From positions 3,620,501 through 3,684,500 of the forward strand of contig JADLSH010000199.1 of assembly GCA_016169945.1 (NCBI GenBank): a stretch of DNA of 64,000 bases. The letters run 5' to 3'. Position numbers and translations under genes: made by a program. Position 1 is the stretch's first letter, and each line of letters opens with the position of its first letter. The notes beneath the pieces were generated by a model. That model saw only the letters and a list, made by a program, of their open reading frames with translations. It searched no databases and was not told where the DNA came from. The stretch comes from Trachythela sp. YZ-2020. Its lineage: Eukaryota > Cnidaria > Anthozoa > Malacalcyonacea > Clavulariidae. This document shows positions 1-11,100 of this stretch, in pieces.

Positions 1-87
1 TGTAAATTAGTTTTACATTCAGTGGTTTTCCGGGTTTCTTATTCGTATTTTGATTGTCGATAGTCTGGCCAGTGGCCACTTCGTATC
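1..87. other. Upstream flank / possible 5' UTR of MSRB1
   Basis: This short stretch precedes the MSRB1 start codon. I see no TATA box or other clear promoter element, so transcription start cannot be placed. It probably holds part of the 5' UTR. Confidence 0.3.
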
Positions 88-2942
88 ATGGCGTTCTGTA
101 CGTGGAGTGGGAGTGAAAAATACAAGGATCATTTTGAAGTTGGTAATTATTTAAATGTTTACTTCAAAGTTCAAACATGGAGCCATCAGTGACATGTAAA
201 ATAGATGCTGTGTTGTAGAAACTACTGAGAAAGTGGCAGGAATTGGGTGAAGTCTGAAGAGCCGGCCGAGCTATTCCGACTAGCCTTTTGTATATTCAAA
301 ATATATATTATAGAATCGGAGAAAGTTAAGAGATGAGTCAGGCGTTTTAACATTTGAGGTGGCCTTTTTACTATTGGTTTTGGCGTGATGGAAGCTAAAT
401 GCGAGGCATTCAGTAACTTTTACAACATCAAAGTATCAATGACCTGCCTTGATTGCATGATTAGTTCTGATAGAAAATAAAAGCGAACAAAATTTTCTTC
501 ATGTACAACGTACTTTTGTTTCTCAATTCAGTTGTCCTAATTACGACAAAATTCAATTGAAATCCAAAGTTTTAAACGATTTTATATAGTAAATAGACGC
601 CATTTTGAATGTAATTAAACTTGTACCGCGGGAGGCCTGGGTCATATTCTTAACAACCACAGTTTAGAATTTAGATACAGCGCTCTTGATCCAATATACT
701 CATGGCTCTGGGTACGAGATTGCTCTTGATCATGAGGTACTTAAACTATTTCTAATCCTGGAAATCTTATCCTTAGGCTTAGCTAATAGTACCCCTACTC
801 CTTGTAACCACAGGGAACCCGCAAAATAGGTAAGCGTAGTTTCATGGCGAACTACATCGCTTCTTATAAAATTAACCAAAAGAATTTAAACACTTGTAAA
901 ACATGCAGTATAATATTGTACTCGCTATTTCGCCATAGTGGACAATGCTTAATTCCGTTAACTGAAACTTGTAAGTGTGCCTGGATTAAAAGGAGTTAAA
1001 GGCTAAAACCCGCGATAAAAATAAGTACCAAAACAGAAAATTTATAGTCCATGCAACACAAGCTATAATGTTTCCTGCAATTTCTAAGACATAGAGGCTT
1101 GTCATTTAAAGAGTATTTGCAGTGAAATTATGTGTGCATGACCCACGCTTTTAAGTCACCGAGCATTGTTTAAATTGACAGTTTAACTGGAAAGAACTTC
1201 CAACTAAAACTTAACATAACATAACATCCTTTATAAAGTTTTTGTATTTTTCAAATATCATTAACGTGCATCTGAAATCGGCCCGACAAATCGCTGTGTG
1301 TGAACGTACCTTTACGGTGAAAGGTGAAACCACTTTGGTGAAACTGACGTTCAATATCCGCCATCTCAGAGCCTCATCTGGACGGGTGATTTCCCATATA
1401 AACGTCGCGAAATGACGTCACAATAAGTTTAGTGCAAAGGTTTACGTTTGATAGCAAGAAGAATATATCAGCAAAATAAAACGAGATTCATGCTCACAAT
1501 TTTTCTGCGAGTGTCTCTCTCTCTATGTCTGAAATTGCGTTGCAAGTTGCAGTAAAAATGGCCTGGTATAACATGGCCTTTAGGATATGGGATTAGGGTT
1601 AAGATCAAAGTTTGAATTAGGGCCCCTGGGTGCTTCTCTATTTCATGTACGTTTGAAGGAGGGGTGTGTGGGTGTTGGGGGTGTTATTGGAGAGGGGGGC
1701 TTAACAGAGAGGAGGGGTTATTGATTTCACCAAAACTCAGTACTAGGTTAGCAATGCAGAAAGCTGACGTGAATTTCTTGGCCAATTATAATGTGTTTCT
1801 TTGTTGTTTCGTCCATCGTCCCAGGTATTTACAAATGTGTGAAGTGTGGCAATGAGTTATTTCATGGCAAGAGTAAATACGCACACCACACGCCATGGCC
1901 GGCATTTAGCGAGACCATTCATGAAGACAGTGTAAGAAAAGAAATCGAAACTGCTCCACAAGAAAGCAGTCAAGCCAAGGCGATGAAAGTAAGTCGACTA
2001 GTCGATAGAATGATGAGTTATTTAGTGGCGATTACACAGGATACACACGTAAAAATCTCACATCCTGTCAACAAGATTTGTTCGCAACAGACTTGTAGCA
2101 AGCTTGTCAACAATTGTAACAATGTTGTCATTTTATCAAGTTGTTACAAGGTTGTCACTCGCAACTTGTTAACAAGTTGTTGACTTGCAGGACGATAACA
2201 AGTTTGTTTAGTCAACAACCTTGTAGCAAATTGTCAACAAGCCGTTGAGAACTTGTCAACAAGCTTGGAACAAGCAGTGCGAACACATCCTGATAACAAG
2301 TTGTTGAAACAGCATTGGTACAAGTCTGCTGCAGGTTTGTTACAACCAATTCACCCGTGCCGGAGGCTCATGGCCTAAGGACGAATCATTGATTGATATC
2401 CAAACACAGCCTAGTCCCAGGCTCTTTCCCCTTCGCTGTTTGGTATTGCCGGCTTTAATATCTAGCTAATTGCTTTAGCGGTGACGTCACAACTCCATAG
2501 CATATTTTGCTTTCTCTTATATTTTCTGGTATCAAGCTTTAAAAGAAAAATTGCTACCCATTGCTTTTATATTTTATATTTGCATGCTAATTCTTTCCTA
2601 ATTCTTTCTTTTACTTGTAATTATTTGTTAATATTTTACACGCCCATTGTGGAAACCAGTTCTGACAATGTTAGCGTGGTTAAATACAGTTTATCATCAT
2701 CATCACAACTAGGTTCCACGTGCTCACCACTGAGCTATATATAATAACATATAGTGGTGCTTACATTCTTCAGAACGACAGGGACTAGGCTGACCAAACA
2801 CGTTTATTACTTTTTTTTTGTTAAGGTTTTCTGTGGCAAGTGTGGAAACGTCTTGGGCCACGAGTTTATCGGCGACGGTCCCAATGGTGCATCAAGATTT
2901 TGAATATTTTCAAACACTTTACAATTTGTCAAAGCTGAGTAA
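88..2942 (+). CDS. MSRB1: Methionine-R-sulfoxide reductase B1, selenoprotein (complete, 3 exons)
   Basis: Coding exons are 88-142, 1825-1988 and 2826-2942, with GT-AG introns (donors gtaatt and gtaagt) that join in frame. The product is 111 residues, against about 116 in the human protein. Family knowledge: MsrB1 reduces methionine-R-sulfoxide in proteins, in cytosol and nucleus. Visible landmarks are the N-terminal MAFCTWSG, the zinc-binding pairs CVKC (residues 23-26) and CGKC (76-79), the core [12 protein letters not shown], and ASRF-TGA-IFSNTL. The TGA at 2901-2903 (residue 99) falls exactly where vertebrate MsrB1 carries catalytic selenocysteine, and the reading continues for 12 more codons to TAA at 2940-2942. 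A 3' UTR SECIS is required for this reading. I could not identify one with confidence. Ordinary gene callers would stop at TGA and lose the active-site end. Intron 1 is 1.7 kb and intron 2 is 0.8 kb; intron 2 holds a repeat. Confidence 0.93.
1259..1318 (+). repeat. Fragment of the gtacgttcacac MITE family
   Basis: In MSRB1 intron 1. It matches the right-hand end of the complete copies at 3877-4226: acgtgcatctgaaatcgg, cgacaaatcgc and gtgaacgtacctt. Only about 60 bp remain. The rest of intron 1 holds a G-rich run at 1655-1735 related to the ggggcttatt stretches seen elsewhere, and otherwise nothing I recognise. Confidence 0.6.
2043..2348 (+). repeat. caacaagttgt-rich element, copy 1 (MSRB1 intron 2)
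   Basis: It begins with acacacgtaaaaatctcaca and runs through repeated near-palindromes built on aacaagttgt. It ends near ggtttgttacaac, lacking the final gcgtttttacgtgtg present in copies 4 and 6. Full copies have inverted tips cacgtaaaaa / tttttacgtg, so they look like non-autonomous DNA transposons. Seven copies lie in this window. Confidence 0.8.
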
Positions 2943-3079
2943 GCTCAGTTTTAATGTAATTGTAAAGTGTCAAATCTCAACAGACAATGCTTTAATGCTT
3001 TGACTTTGGTGAATGCTTAGTTTACTGATGATCAATTTGTCCTCATCTCATTTCCTATGGAAAATAGATTCGTCGACAT

Positions 3080-3330
3080 ATTAATACACAGGCTAACCAA
3101 GCTCTGAATGTGTTTAAAAATTATATATATAATATAACGGGTAAATATTACTGCTTTTAGCCAAAGTGGTGTAAACAATAAGACTTAATAATACTTAGTC
3201 ACCTTGTTATCGACGCGTTGAGTGTGTTTACTCTTGTAGATTAACAAGGTGACTAAGCTAAAAGCAGTAACATTTGCCCATTATATATATAATTTTAAAC
3301 ACATTCAGAGTTTGGTTAGCCTGTGATTAA
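3080..3330. mobile_element. Foldback element (MITE) downstream of MSRB1
   Basis: Two arms of about 75 bp are inverted copies of each other: cacaggctaaccaagctctg on the left and the complement ending in ggttagcctgtg on the right. Both contain the tatatataat tract and a gcttttagc / gctaaaagc pair. There is no coding capacity. The element begins about 140 bp after the MSRB1 stop and may lie in its 3' UTR. Confidence 0.75.
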
Positions 3331-3876
3331 TAGAACTGATTATTCGATATGAAACGGCATAGTATCTTGCAGTCAAAAACGTGTAATGGTAATGATCCAT
3401 CTATACTCGAGACCGGTTATATCGGTCTAGGAACGATCTGATCACCCGTATGGACGAATAGAGTTTTCTACGCATGCTTGCTTAGCAGGTCATCCATCAC
3501 AAGACAAACTATCAAGCCTCCTAAATTTCCGACAAAACTCATTTACACTAAAAATCGGCTGTTTTGGCCCCTTTTAGGTCAGAATTTCCGACAAATTGTC
3601 TATTTTCCGTAAAGACAGTTGCCCCCCCCCCCCCACCCCACCGAAATTTCCGCCACTGAGCAAACTTATCATCCCATCAAGACGAACTGTGCACGTGACT
3701 ACGCAGATAGTTCGTCTGGACGGATGATTCGTGTTTATGAATTTATACACAGACAAATATCAGACAAACTATCTTTTCTTTGCTTATCTTTTTGGCCGTA
3801 GTAGAATTCGTCTAGACGTTTTATACGTCTTCAAGCATAAAGATGTACAGTTTAGCAGAAATACGAAACAGTGTTA

Positions 3877-4226
3877 AGGTACGTTCATACGCTACGAATT
3901 GTCTGGCCGACTTCAGATGCACGTTAATGATATCTGAAAAATACGTGGTAAACGTCATCTGGCGACATCATCAACTGAAAATATTCGTCATTAACATTCA
4001 GCAAAAACTAAAATCGGCCCGACAAATCGCAGCGTGTGAACGTACCTTTAAAAGTACGTTTACACGCTGCGATTTGCCGGGCCGATTTCAGGTGCACGTT
4101 AATGATATTTGAGAAATACGTGGCAAACGTCATCACGACGACATCATTAACTGAAAATGTTCGTCATGAACATTCAGCAAAACCTAAAATCGGGCCGACA
4201 AATCGCAGCGTGTGAACGTACCTTAC
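3877..4226. mobile_element. Two adjacent copies of the gtacgttcacac MITE
   Basis: The copies are about 170 and 178 bp (3877-4046 and 4048-4226). Each starts with a form of aaggtacgttcatacgct and ends with cgcagcgtgtgaacgtacct, an inverted tip. They share acgttaatgatatctgaaaa and attcgtcattaacattcagc inside. Related copies lie at 1259, 32512, 43290 and 44290. They are non-coding. Confidence 0.8.
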
Positions 4227-5181
4227 TAGCACCAATTAACAAAATTAATTAATCATTCGTTGACGATCACTAATTGAAGAAGAATCTTGCATTTAACATG
4301 AAATATAATGATGTATCTAGTTCAAAACCAAAACACCTGGAGGACTTGATACTGATGAAAAAATGTTGACTATTTCATGTAATCTAGCTTGTACACAGTG
4401 CGTGGGAAAATAAAGATATCTCAAGCATGGGACTCCATTGTAAACAGTATTTTTCAATTAACAATACGATGGTGTGAATTTGGTCGGAACTGTCTGGAAA
4501 AGATTAAGAAAACTTTGATGCTTTGAGCGAAGACTCTTTGACTGGAAGTTAATATATAGCCAACTTGGCCAATGAATCAATGATATCTAGGCAAAAGGTC
4601 TTCCAATTCGGCGAATTCCCTCGAAAAGTCGAAATTTTCTTATTCTATTCTCCACATTGTTCTGATCAAAAACACACCAGTTGATGGCAAAAATTCAGTG
4701 GATTGACAGATTGTTCCAACTCGACATTTTCTGGTGCTTTGAAGAGGGTTTTGTACGTCCCCTCTCTATTTAGCCCTTTCCAATAAGAGTCCCTTTCTAC
4801 GTTACCTCTTCTCCAATAAGCGCTCCCCTATATTTAGCCTACTAGCTCTCCAATAAGCGCTCCCTCAGTTTACCTACTTGCCCAAAAAAGATCTGCTGCA
4901 TAGCTGACAAATGATAAAACAGCAATTTTAAACTGATATATTACAAAATCTATTACTGACAGACGACAATATTGACGTGAACGTAACAAAAACATTAGCT
5001 ACAAGCTCCCTTTTATAATTTCAAATTCTGTACGCGAGAGAACCTATTTTTAAACACATTTCGTACGGGTTCCCTGTACATCTTCCAGGAAATTAAAATT
5101 TTGTCGCAATGACATAAATTTGCAATCAATGAATCAATGAACTAGAAAGTTTTTGGAAGATACAAAATCTATGTATTTACA
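4227..5181. other. Intergenic, MSRB1 to ZDHHC16
   Basis: No coding exon is seen. Around 4756-4870 there are repeated phrases of the type ctccaataagcgctccct, the complement of G-rich stretches at 1655, 23950 and 24120 and similar to ones at 29410 and 29890. This looks like a diverged short-period repeat. The ZDHHC16 promoter should lie just upstream of 5182, but I see no clear core element. Confidence 0.4.
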
Positions 5182-8100
5182 ATGAGAGTTCGTTTTATCA
5201 AACGGCTCTGGTTCTATCCGAAAGCTATAGCATTCACGATATACACGCTGACTTTCAATGCATTTCAATCGAACTCGCCTCTTGTTGACTGTGCATTTGA
5301 ACCTGTCATATGGCTTGTTGATCACTTTGCTGGACTGCTGGGACGGGTATGTCTTAAAAACATGTTGAACTTAACTTTCCATGTAATTTGTTGTTTAAAC
5401 ATTGACATTTGAACGCCATTTGCGGGGGAGGGCTTTAACTACGACTTAACCTGACAATTATGCCTAACACTTTCCCCTTGGCCCTTGACTAGTAAAATCA
5501 TCTGTTGTATAACTAACAAAGTAGAGAGCGGTGCTGCTTGATGGATTAACAAGAGAGATGGGCAGATAGTCTGATTAAGCCATTATTTATGCCCAAAACT
5601 TTCCCCTAAAGTTGCAAGTAAAATCACCTGGCATTTAGGGCCTGTTCATGTGTGCCGGGCTGGCCCACTCAGCCGGGCTAGCTTGCTTTGCTGGGCCAGT
5701 TTGTCATTTGCTTCACATGAGCTGAGGCTAGCCCGGCAAGTGCTAGCAAGAAATTCCTGCATGATTTTGGCGAAAAAGCAAAATTTATTTATATTTAGAG
5801 CAACAATATTTTTATTGTCGGCAACTGCTTCAGGAGACTTAATTTCGTTAATTCCTTACTTGTTTTGACTTTTTAGACAATTTTTAGGCCGAATAATACA
5901 TGCACTGTGACACAATTTCCAGCCCGGTTTACCAGGCTGGTCCGCTACGTGCATTAATTCATATGAGGCCGGGAAGGTGGGATCTCGCGTCACTCAAGCG
6001 GGTTAGCCCGGCAAACCAGGCTGGCCCAGTTCCCATGTGAATCAATTCTCAAAAACATATAAAAACAATATACGAGGCGGGATCTCGTCAAAGTCAAACA
6101 ACTTGCAGCTTGATGGGTTAATATTAACAATTACCTGTCAGGAAATATTAAGACCCAAAGTACATCCCATCAGATCACATCTGATTAATTGGCACAATTC
6201 AATATCTCGTTACACTAAGCATTCTACCCTAATGCTCCCCCTTCTACAATTTTTGCCTAATTACGGCCAATTATGACTTTAGTGACTTTAGCTGTCAAAG
6301 GGAGAGTCTTGCAGCTGTTAGTAACTTAATAAGCCACAATGTGCCCATTTTACTCTATTAGACATACAGTATTTACTTGTTAAGGGGAAAGTGTTGGATA
6401 TGAAATTGGCTTCACCAGATTATCTACTGTACCCATTTCTGTTGTTAATCATTGAACCACAATGTACTTTGTTATTTTAATCCATCTAACATGGGATGAT
6501 TTTGCTTGTGTACAAGAAAGAGCCTTGTGCATTCAGCAATAAGGCCAAGTAAAAAAAAATACTTGTCTAATTTGTCCCGCCTGCATCCTTTTTTGCTTCC
6601 GCATCAATTTTTGTTTTTTTTATGTAACACAAACTTGGAAAGAAAAAGGATATCAATATTAAAAATGAAAATCTGGATTATATAGCTAGTTGATCGATAA
6701 ACATTCGCAACTTTTCGGTACATTTTCGGTTTCTTTCGTCAATTGGGATCAGCATGCTTATTTACCCGCCATATTGTCTGTGTGTGCATTTACCCGCCAA
6801 GGTCGATAACCAATTTAATGAAGGAATTAGGAAGAAAAGGATGAAGAGCCGCATCCTCCTCTACGATAAACAAGTAATTTTTTGTACTTGGCCTAATGCA
6901 TCCTAGTATATTTCCATTTTCCTCTGTCTATTCATCATGGGGTACTGTCTTACTCATAATTTGTTAACACTGATCATACTGCTAAAATATTTTTTTTTCA
7001 GGCATTGGTTATACTAGTAAGCTTCGCGATATCTGGCGTTGTGGTGGTATTTTATGTTTATGTGATGCCAATTGTTCTGGAATATGAAAATTCGGTGTTC
7101 GTTATCTGTCATTTGGTGTGTGGTCATTGGTTGTTGTTGAATGTTGCCTTTCATTATTATAAAGCTGTCTCAACTGATCCAGGTTATCCACCTTCTGTAA
7201 GTCAAAAAATGTTTAATATAAAATGATACATGTCAAGCTAAAGCTATATAGCTCTGTAAGATCTTTGAACTGTGGAGAAAAGTTCAGAAAACATATATTA
7301 GCAACAAAATAACAACAAAAGCAACAACATGACAACAGGGACAACTACAACAGCAGCAATAACAACAGCAACAACCACAACAACATTATGACAACTAATA
7401 AAAACAACAATGACTTGATGCAGATACATGTACCCTTAGCATACCAATTTAACTGAGAGTGTGATTTACACATGTAAAAACGCACAACTTGTAACAAACC
7501 TGCAGCAGACTTGTACCAATGCTGTTTCAACAAGCTGTTATCAGGATGTGCTTGTAGTGCTTGTTTCCAGCTTGTTGACAAGTTGCCATCAGCTTGTTGA
7601 TAACTTGCTACAAAGTTGTTGACTCAACAGACTTGTTACAAGTTGTTCCAACAACTTGTTGTCGTCCTGCGATTCAGCAACTTGTTAACAAGCTGTGAGT
7701 GACATCATTGTAGCAACTTGATAAAATGACTGTTCATTGTTACAAGTTGTTGACAAGCTTGCTACAAGTCTGTTTGCGAACACATCTTGTTGACAAAATG
7801 TGAGAAGCTGCTACAAGTCTGTTGCGAGCACATCTTGTTGACAAGATGTGAGATTTTTACGTGTGTACAGTACATGCTTAAGTAACATGCTGAGACTTTG
7901 CAATTAAGCATTTGTTACTAAATGGTGATAATCACAAAATATATAATAAATTACAGATTGCACAGGTAATGTGAAATGTAGGTACAACTTCAAATCAACG
8001 CAACTATTAAAGCAACGTAAACAAAAACGATATCATTGCAGTTTGTAGTTTGCACAGCCACAGACAAAACAAGTGTAAACATTTACTCCTTAATTGCATT

Positions 8101-11100
8101 TATTAAATATCAGTTAATAAATCCCTGGCAGTCATCTAACTTTAACTCTTGTTTTTACTTTCAGGGAAAACAAGCTCTTGCCCTCAAAGACATACAAGTT
8201 TGTACAAAATGTATGAACAAAACAATTTTCTGTATACAACAATAAAATACAGTTAATATATAGAAAATGTATCAAGCCAGTTCATCGAAATGAGGCGTTC
8301 TGCATCTTAACTCTTAAGGGAATAATAAATTTTCTAATTTAAAGCAAGTACACCATGTGAAACTAATTGTTCTTCGACCAACTTTAATTTGCATATTCAA
8401 ATGATGATTGAGCAGATTTAATTATTCCAGTCTCAGCTAGATGTTTAAATGATCAACTGTAATTGTTTCCTGATGCATAGCGCGTCATTTGCATGTACAG
8501 ACGAAACTCCAAACTGGCTTATTAATTTGTTTCTTATAAATTCAATGTTAAGGTGTCCAACCAAAGCCACCAAGAACTCATCATTGCAGTGTTTGTAATA
8601 AGTATGGTAAATTTCTCACCTTTTTAACTCTATATTAATTTTCACTGATAATATGTGCATTTATGAGAAATATTTTTACCTAATTACACCATAAAGAAGT
8701 ACGTATCAACTCGCGCCTCAATTTGACAATTACTTTGAAAATTACTTTAAATGACTGGTAATGCAATGTTTTAAAATAAGTACTAAATATTTTAAAAATA
8801 ATTTGTAGGTGTATTTTAAAGATGGATCATCACTGTCGTATCCTCAATATAATTTTTTGAAATGCTGTTTACATACATGTAAAAATGCCAGAATGAGCAC
8901 TGGTAGTGAGTGAGTGACTGTTGATGGCAATTTCGTTAAAATTCTAACTCGTTAGCTAACAACCAACGGTATACACACATACCAATGCACAAGTTGTAAC
9001 AAACCTGCAGCAGACCTGTACCAATGCTGTTTCAACAACTTGTTATCAGGATGTGTTCGCACTGCTTATTCCCAACTTGTTGACAAGTTGTCATTGGCTT
9101 GTTGACAACATCCTACAAAATTGTTGACTCAACAGACTTGTTACAAGTGGTTCCTACAACTTTTTATCGTCCTGCAATTCAACAACTTGTTAACAAGTTG
9201 TGAGTGACAACCTTGTACCAACTTGATGAAATGGCAACATTGTTACAACTTGTTGACAAGTTTGCTACAAGTCTGTTGTGAACACATCTTTTTTAAAATA
9301 TGTGAGATTTTTACGTGTGCATTTAAACAAATATAAGCTGCAGCCAGGACACTGAATATGTTAGTATCCTACAACTGTCCTGACAAAGGGCCTTCGCTCA
9401 AAACGTTCAGGCCAGTAACATCTGCTTTTACTTGTTCCAAGATCAGCATGTCATGAAATTGTAATTTCAGTGTTGAGATATGGAAATAATTATTGCACAA
9501 TTGACGTCAAGGGGTGCAATATGGAATATAATATTGCATGATATGACGTCATGCTATTGGATACTGGTGCAAAGTGTAGAATTTAAAATAATATATAAAA
9601 AGATTAATAAGTAAACAAAATTCGAGAGAGCCGCTCTGAAATTCTTTTGAACAAATATTTGAATTTTTTATAATTTTTAACTTTTTTACGTCTTTGTCAA
9701 AGTAACTTTGACAGTGTAAACAACCCTATATATTCCTTAACATAATTTAGCGTGGATTAATAACTGTGTTGGACTTTACAACCATAGATATTTCTTCATG
9801 TTTTGTGTATACATGTGCCTCGGGACGATTTATGTGTCTCTTACGTTATTTCCTACGTTTTTGGATCATATAGATTTTTTCGCCAAAAATGTAAGTATAA
9901 AAATATTTAGACGCTTGCAAAGATTTCTATCGTAGTCAAATCTCTAACATAAGATTAGAAATGATTGTAAAATTGCAATGTTTCCAGAAATGTTTCTCAT
10001 GTTTACTGAAGGTGGGCAGACCAGAGAACATGATGTCATTGTTACTTGGCGAAAACTGGCGAAAACAGTGGTGGCGCAGTCGTCAGAGCAAGCGCCTTTC
10101 ACCTCTGAGATCATGGGTTCGATTCTCGCTGCAGACTCATGACATTTATGTGAAAAGAGGCAGTCAACGCTCCACCGAAAGTCGTGAGTTTTCTCCGGGT
10201 ACTCCGGTTTCCTCCCAAGGGAATGTTGACAGGGTGGGTTGGGATAAACCCCAAACTAACCCTTCAATCTTAGGTGACTGTGCTTCCTGATCAGACATGA
10301 GTCGTACGGTGTCAGCCAGAGGCGCCTTTAATACACCTTCGACTCGATCATGTCGAGCTGCGTCCTTCGCAGCTCAGCTCAGCTCTCAGCTGCAAGTTAG
10401 AATGCTTAGCACACCAGTAGGTTTTTTTATCAAGGAACTGGCTAAGAAATGCTCCAATGCCTCTGATATTCTTCTGTTTTGTTTAGACTTTCAAAAGCTA
10501 CTTTAACATTGGAGTACCTCAACCCACATCGGGATATAAAAAATATTTTATGAAACCTCAAGTAAGTTGAACATTCCAAGAGAAAACGTCAGAATGCTAA
10601 ACTAAATAAATTGTTCCAAGAGAAAACATCTAAACGCAAAAGTTAACTACAGGTGTTTTTTACTGGATAGTTATATTAGTTCTGTTTAAACTGTTATCCT
10701 AGAAGTTCAGTAGGGGCTATCCCTTCCTGGTCAAGTGTTCCAAAAGAAGGGAACCTGAACATCTGGAGGAAATCTGAAGTGTTTGTTCATGCAAGTCAAA
10801 CAGAAAGCAATCTTCTCACATGCAATATAGAGGGGTTTTACGTTAAATAATAAACTCTTAAAATCTAGATTATTGCGCTGATACTTTAGCAGGTTTTATC
10901 CATCATTATGAAGAACATTCCACAAAAAAATTAGGTTTGTGCAATTATTCTTTGCAAATATGACTATTTTTTCAATTAAAATATTCAAATTGAACTTACA
11001 AAAAGATATTACAAGATGTTTTTTTCTGCATCTCACTCGATTGAAATTGATGTAGAAGGTTTAGGTGGATGGATATTTCGAGTGAAATATTATATACAAT

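Noticed and set aside
2941..3085. Possible SECIS around gatgatcaattt
   Set aside because: An ATGA word is present, but I could not pair a convincing helix with an apical AA and a matching GA; left open.
8838..8870. Apparent loss of the ZDHHC16 active-site region by a stop after DHHC
   Set aside because: A donor GT at 8838 and the exon at 9751 restore DHHC-PW and the NNCVG block; the gene is intact.
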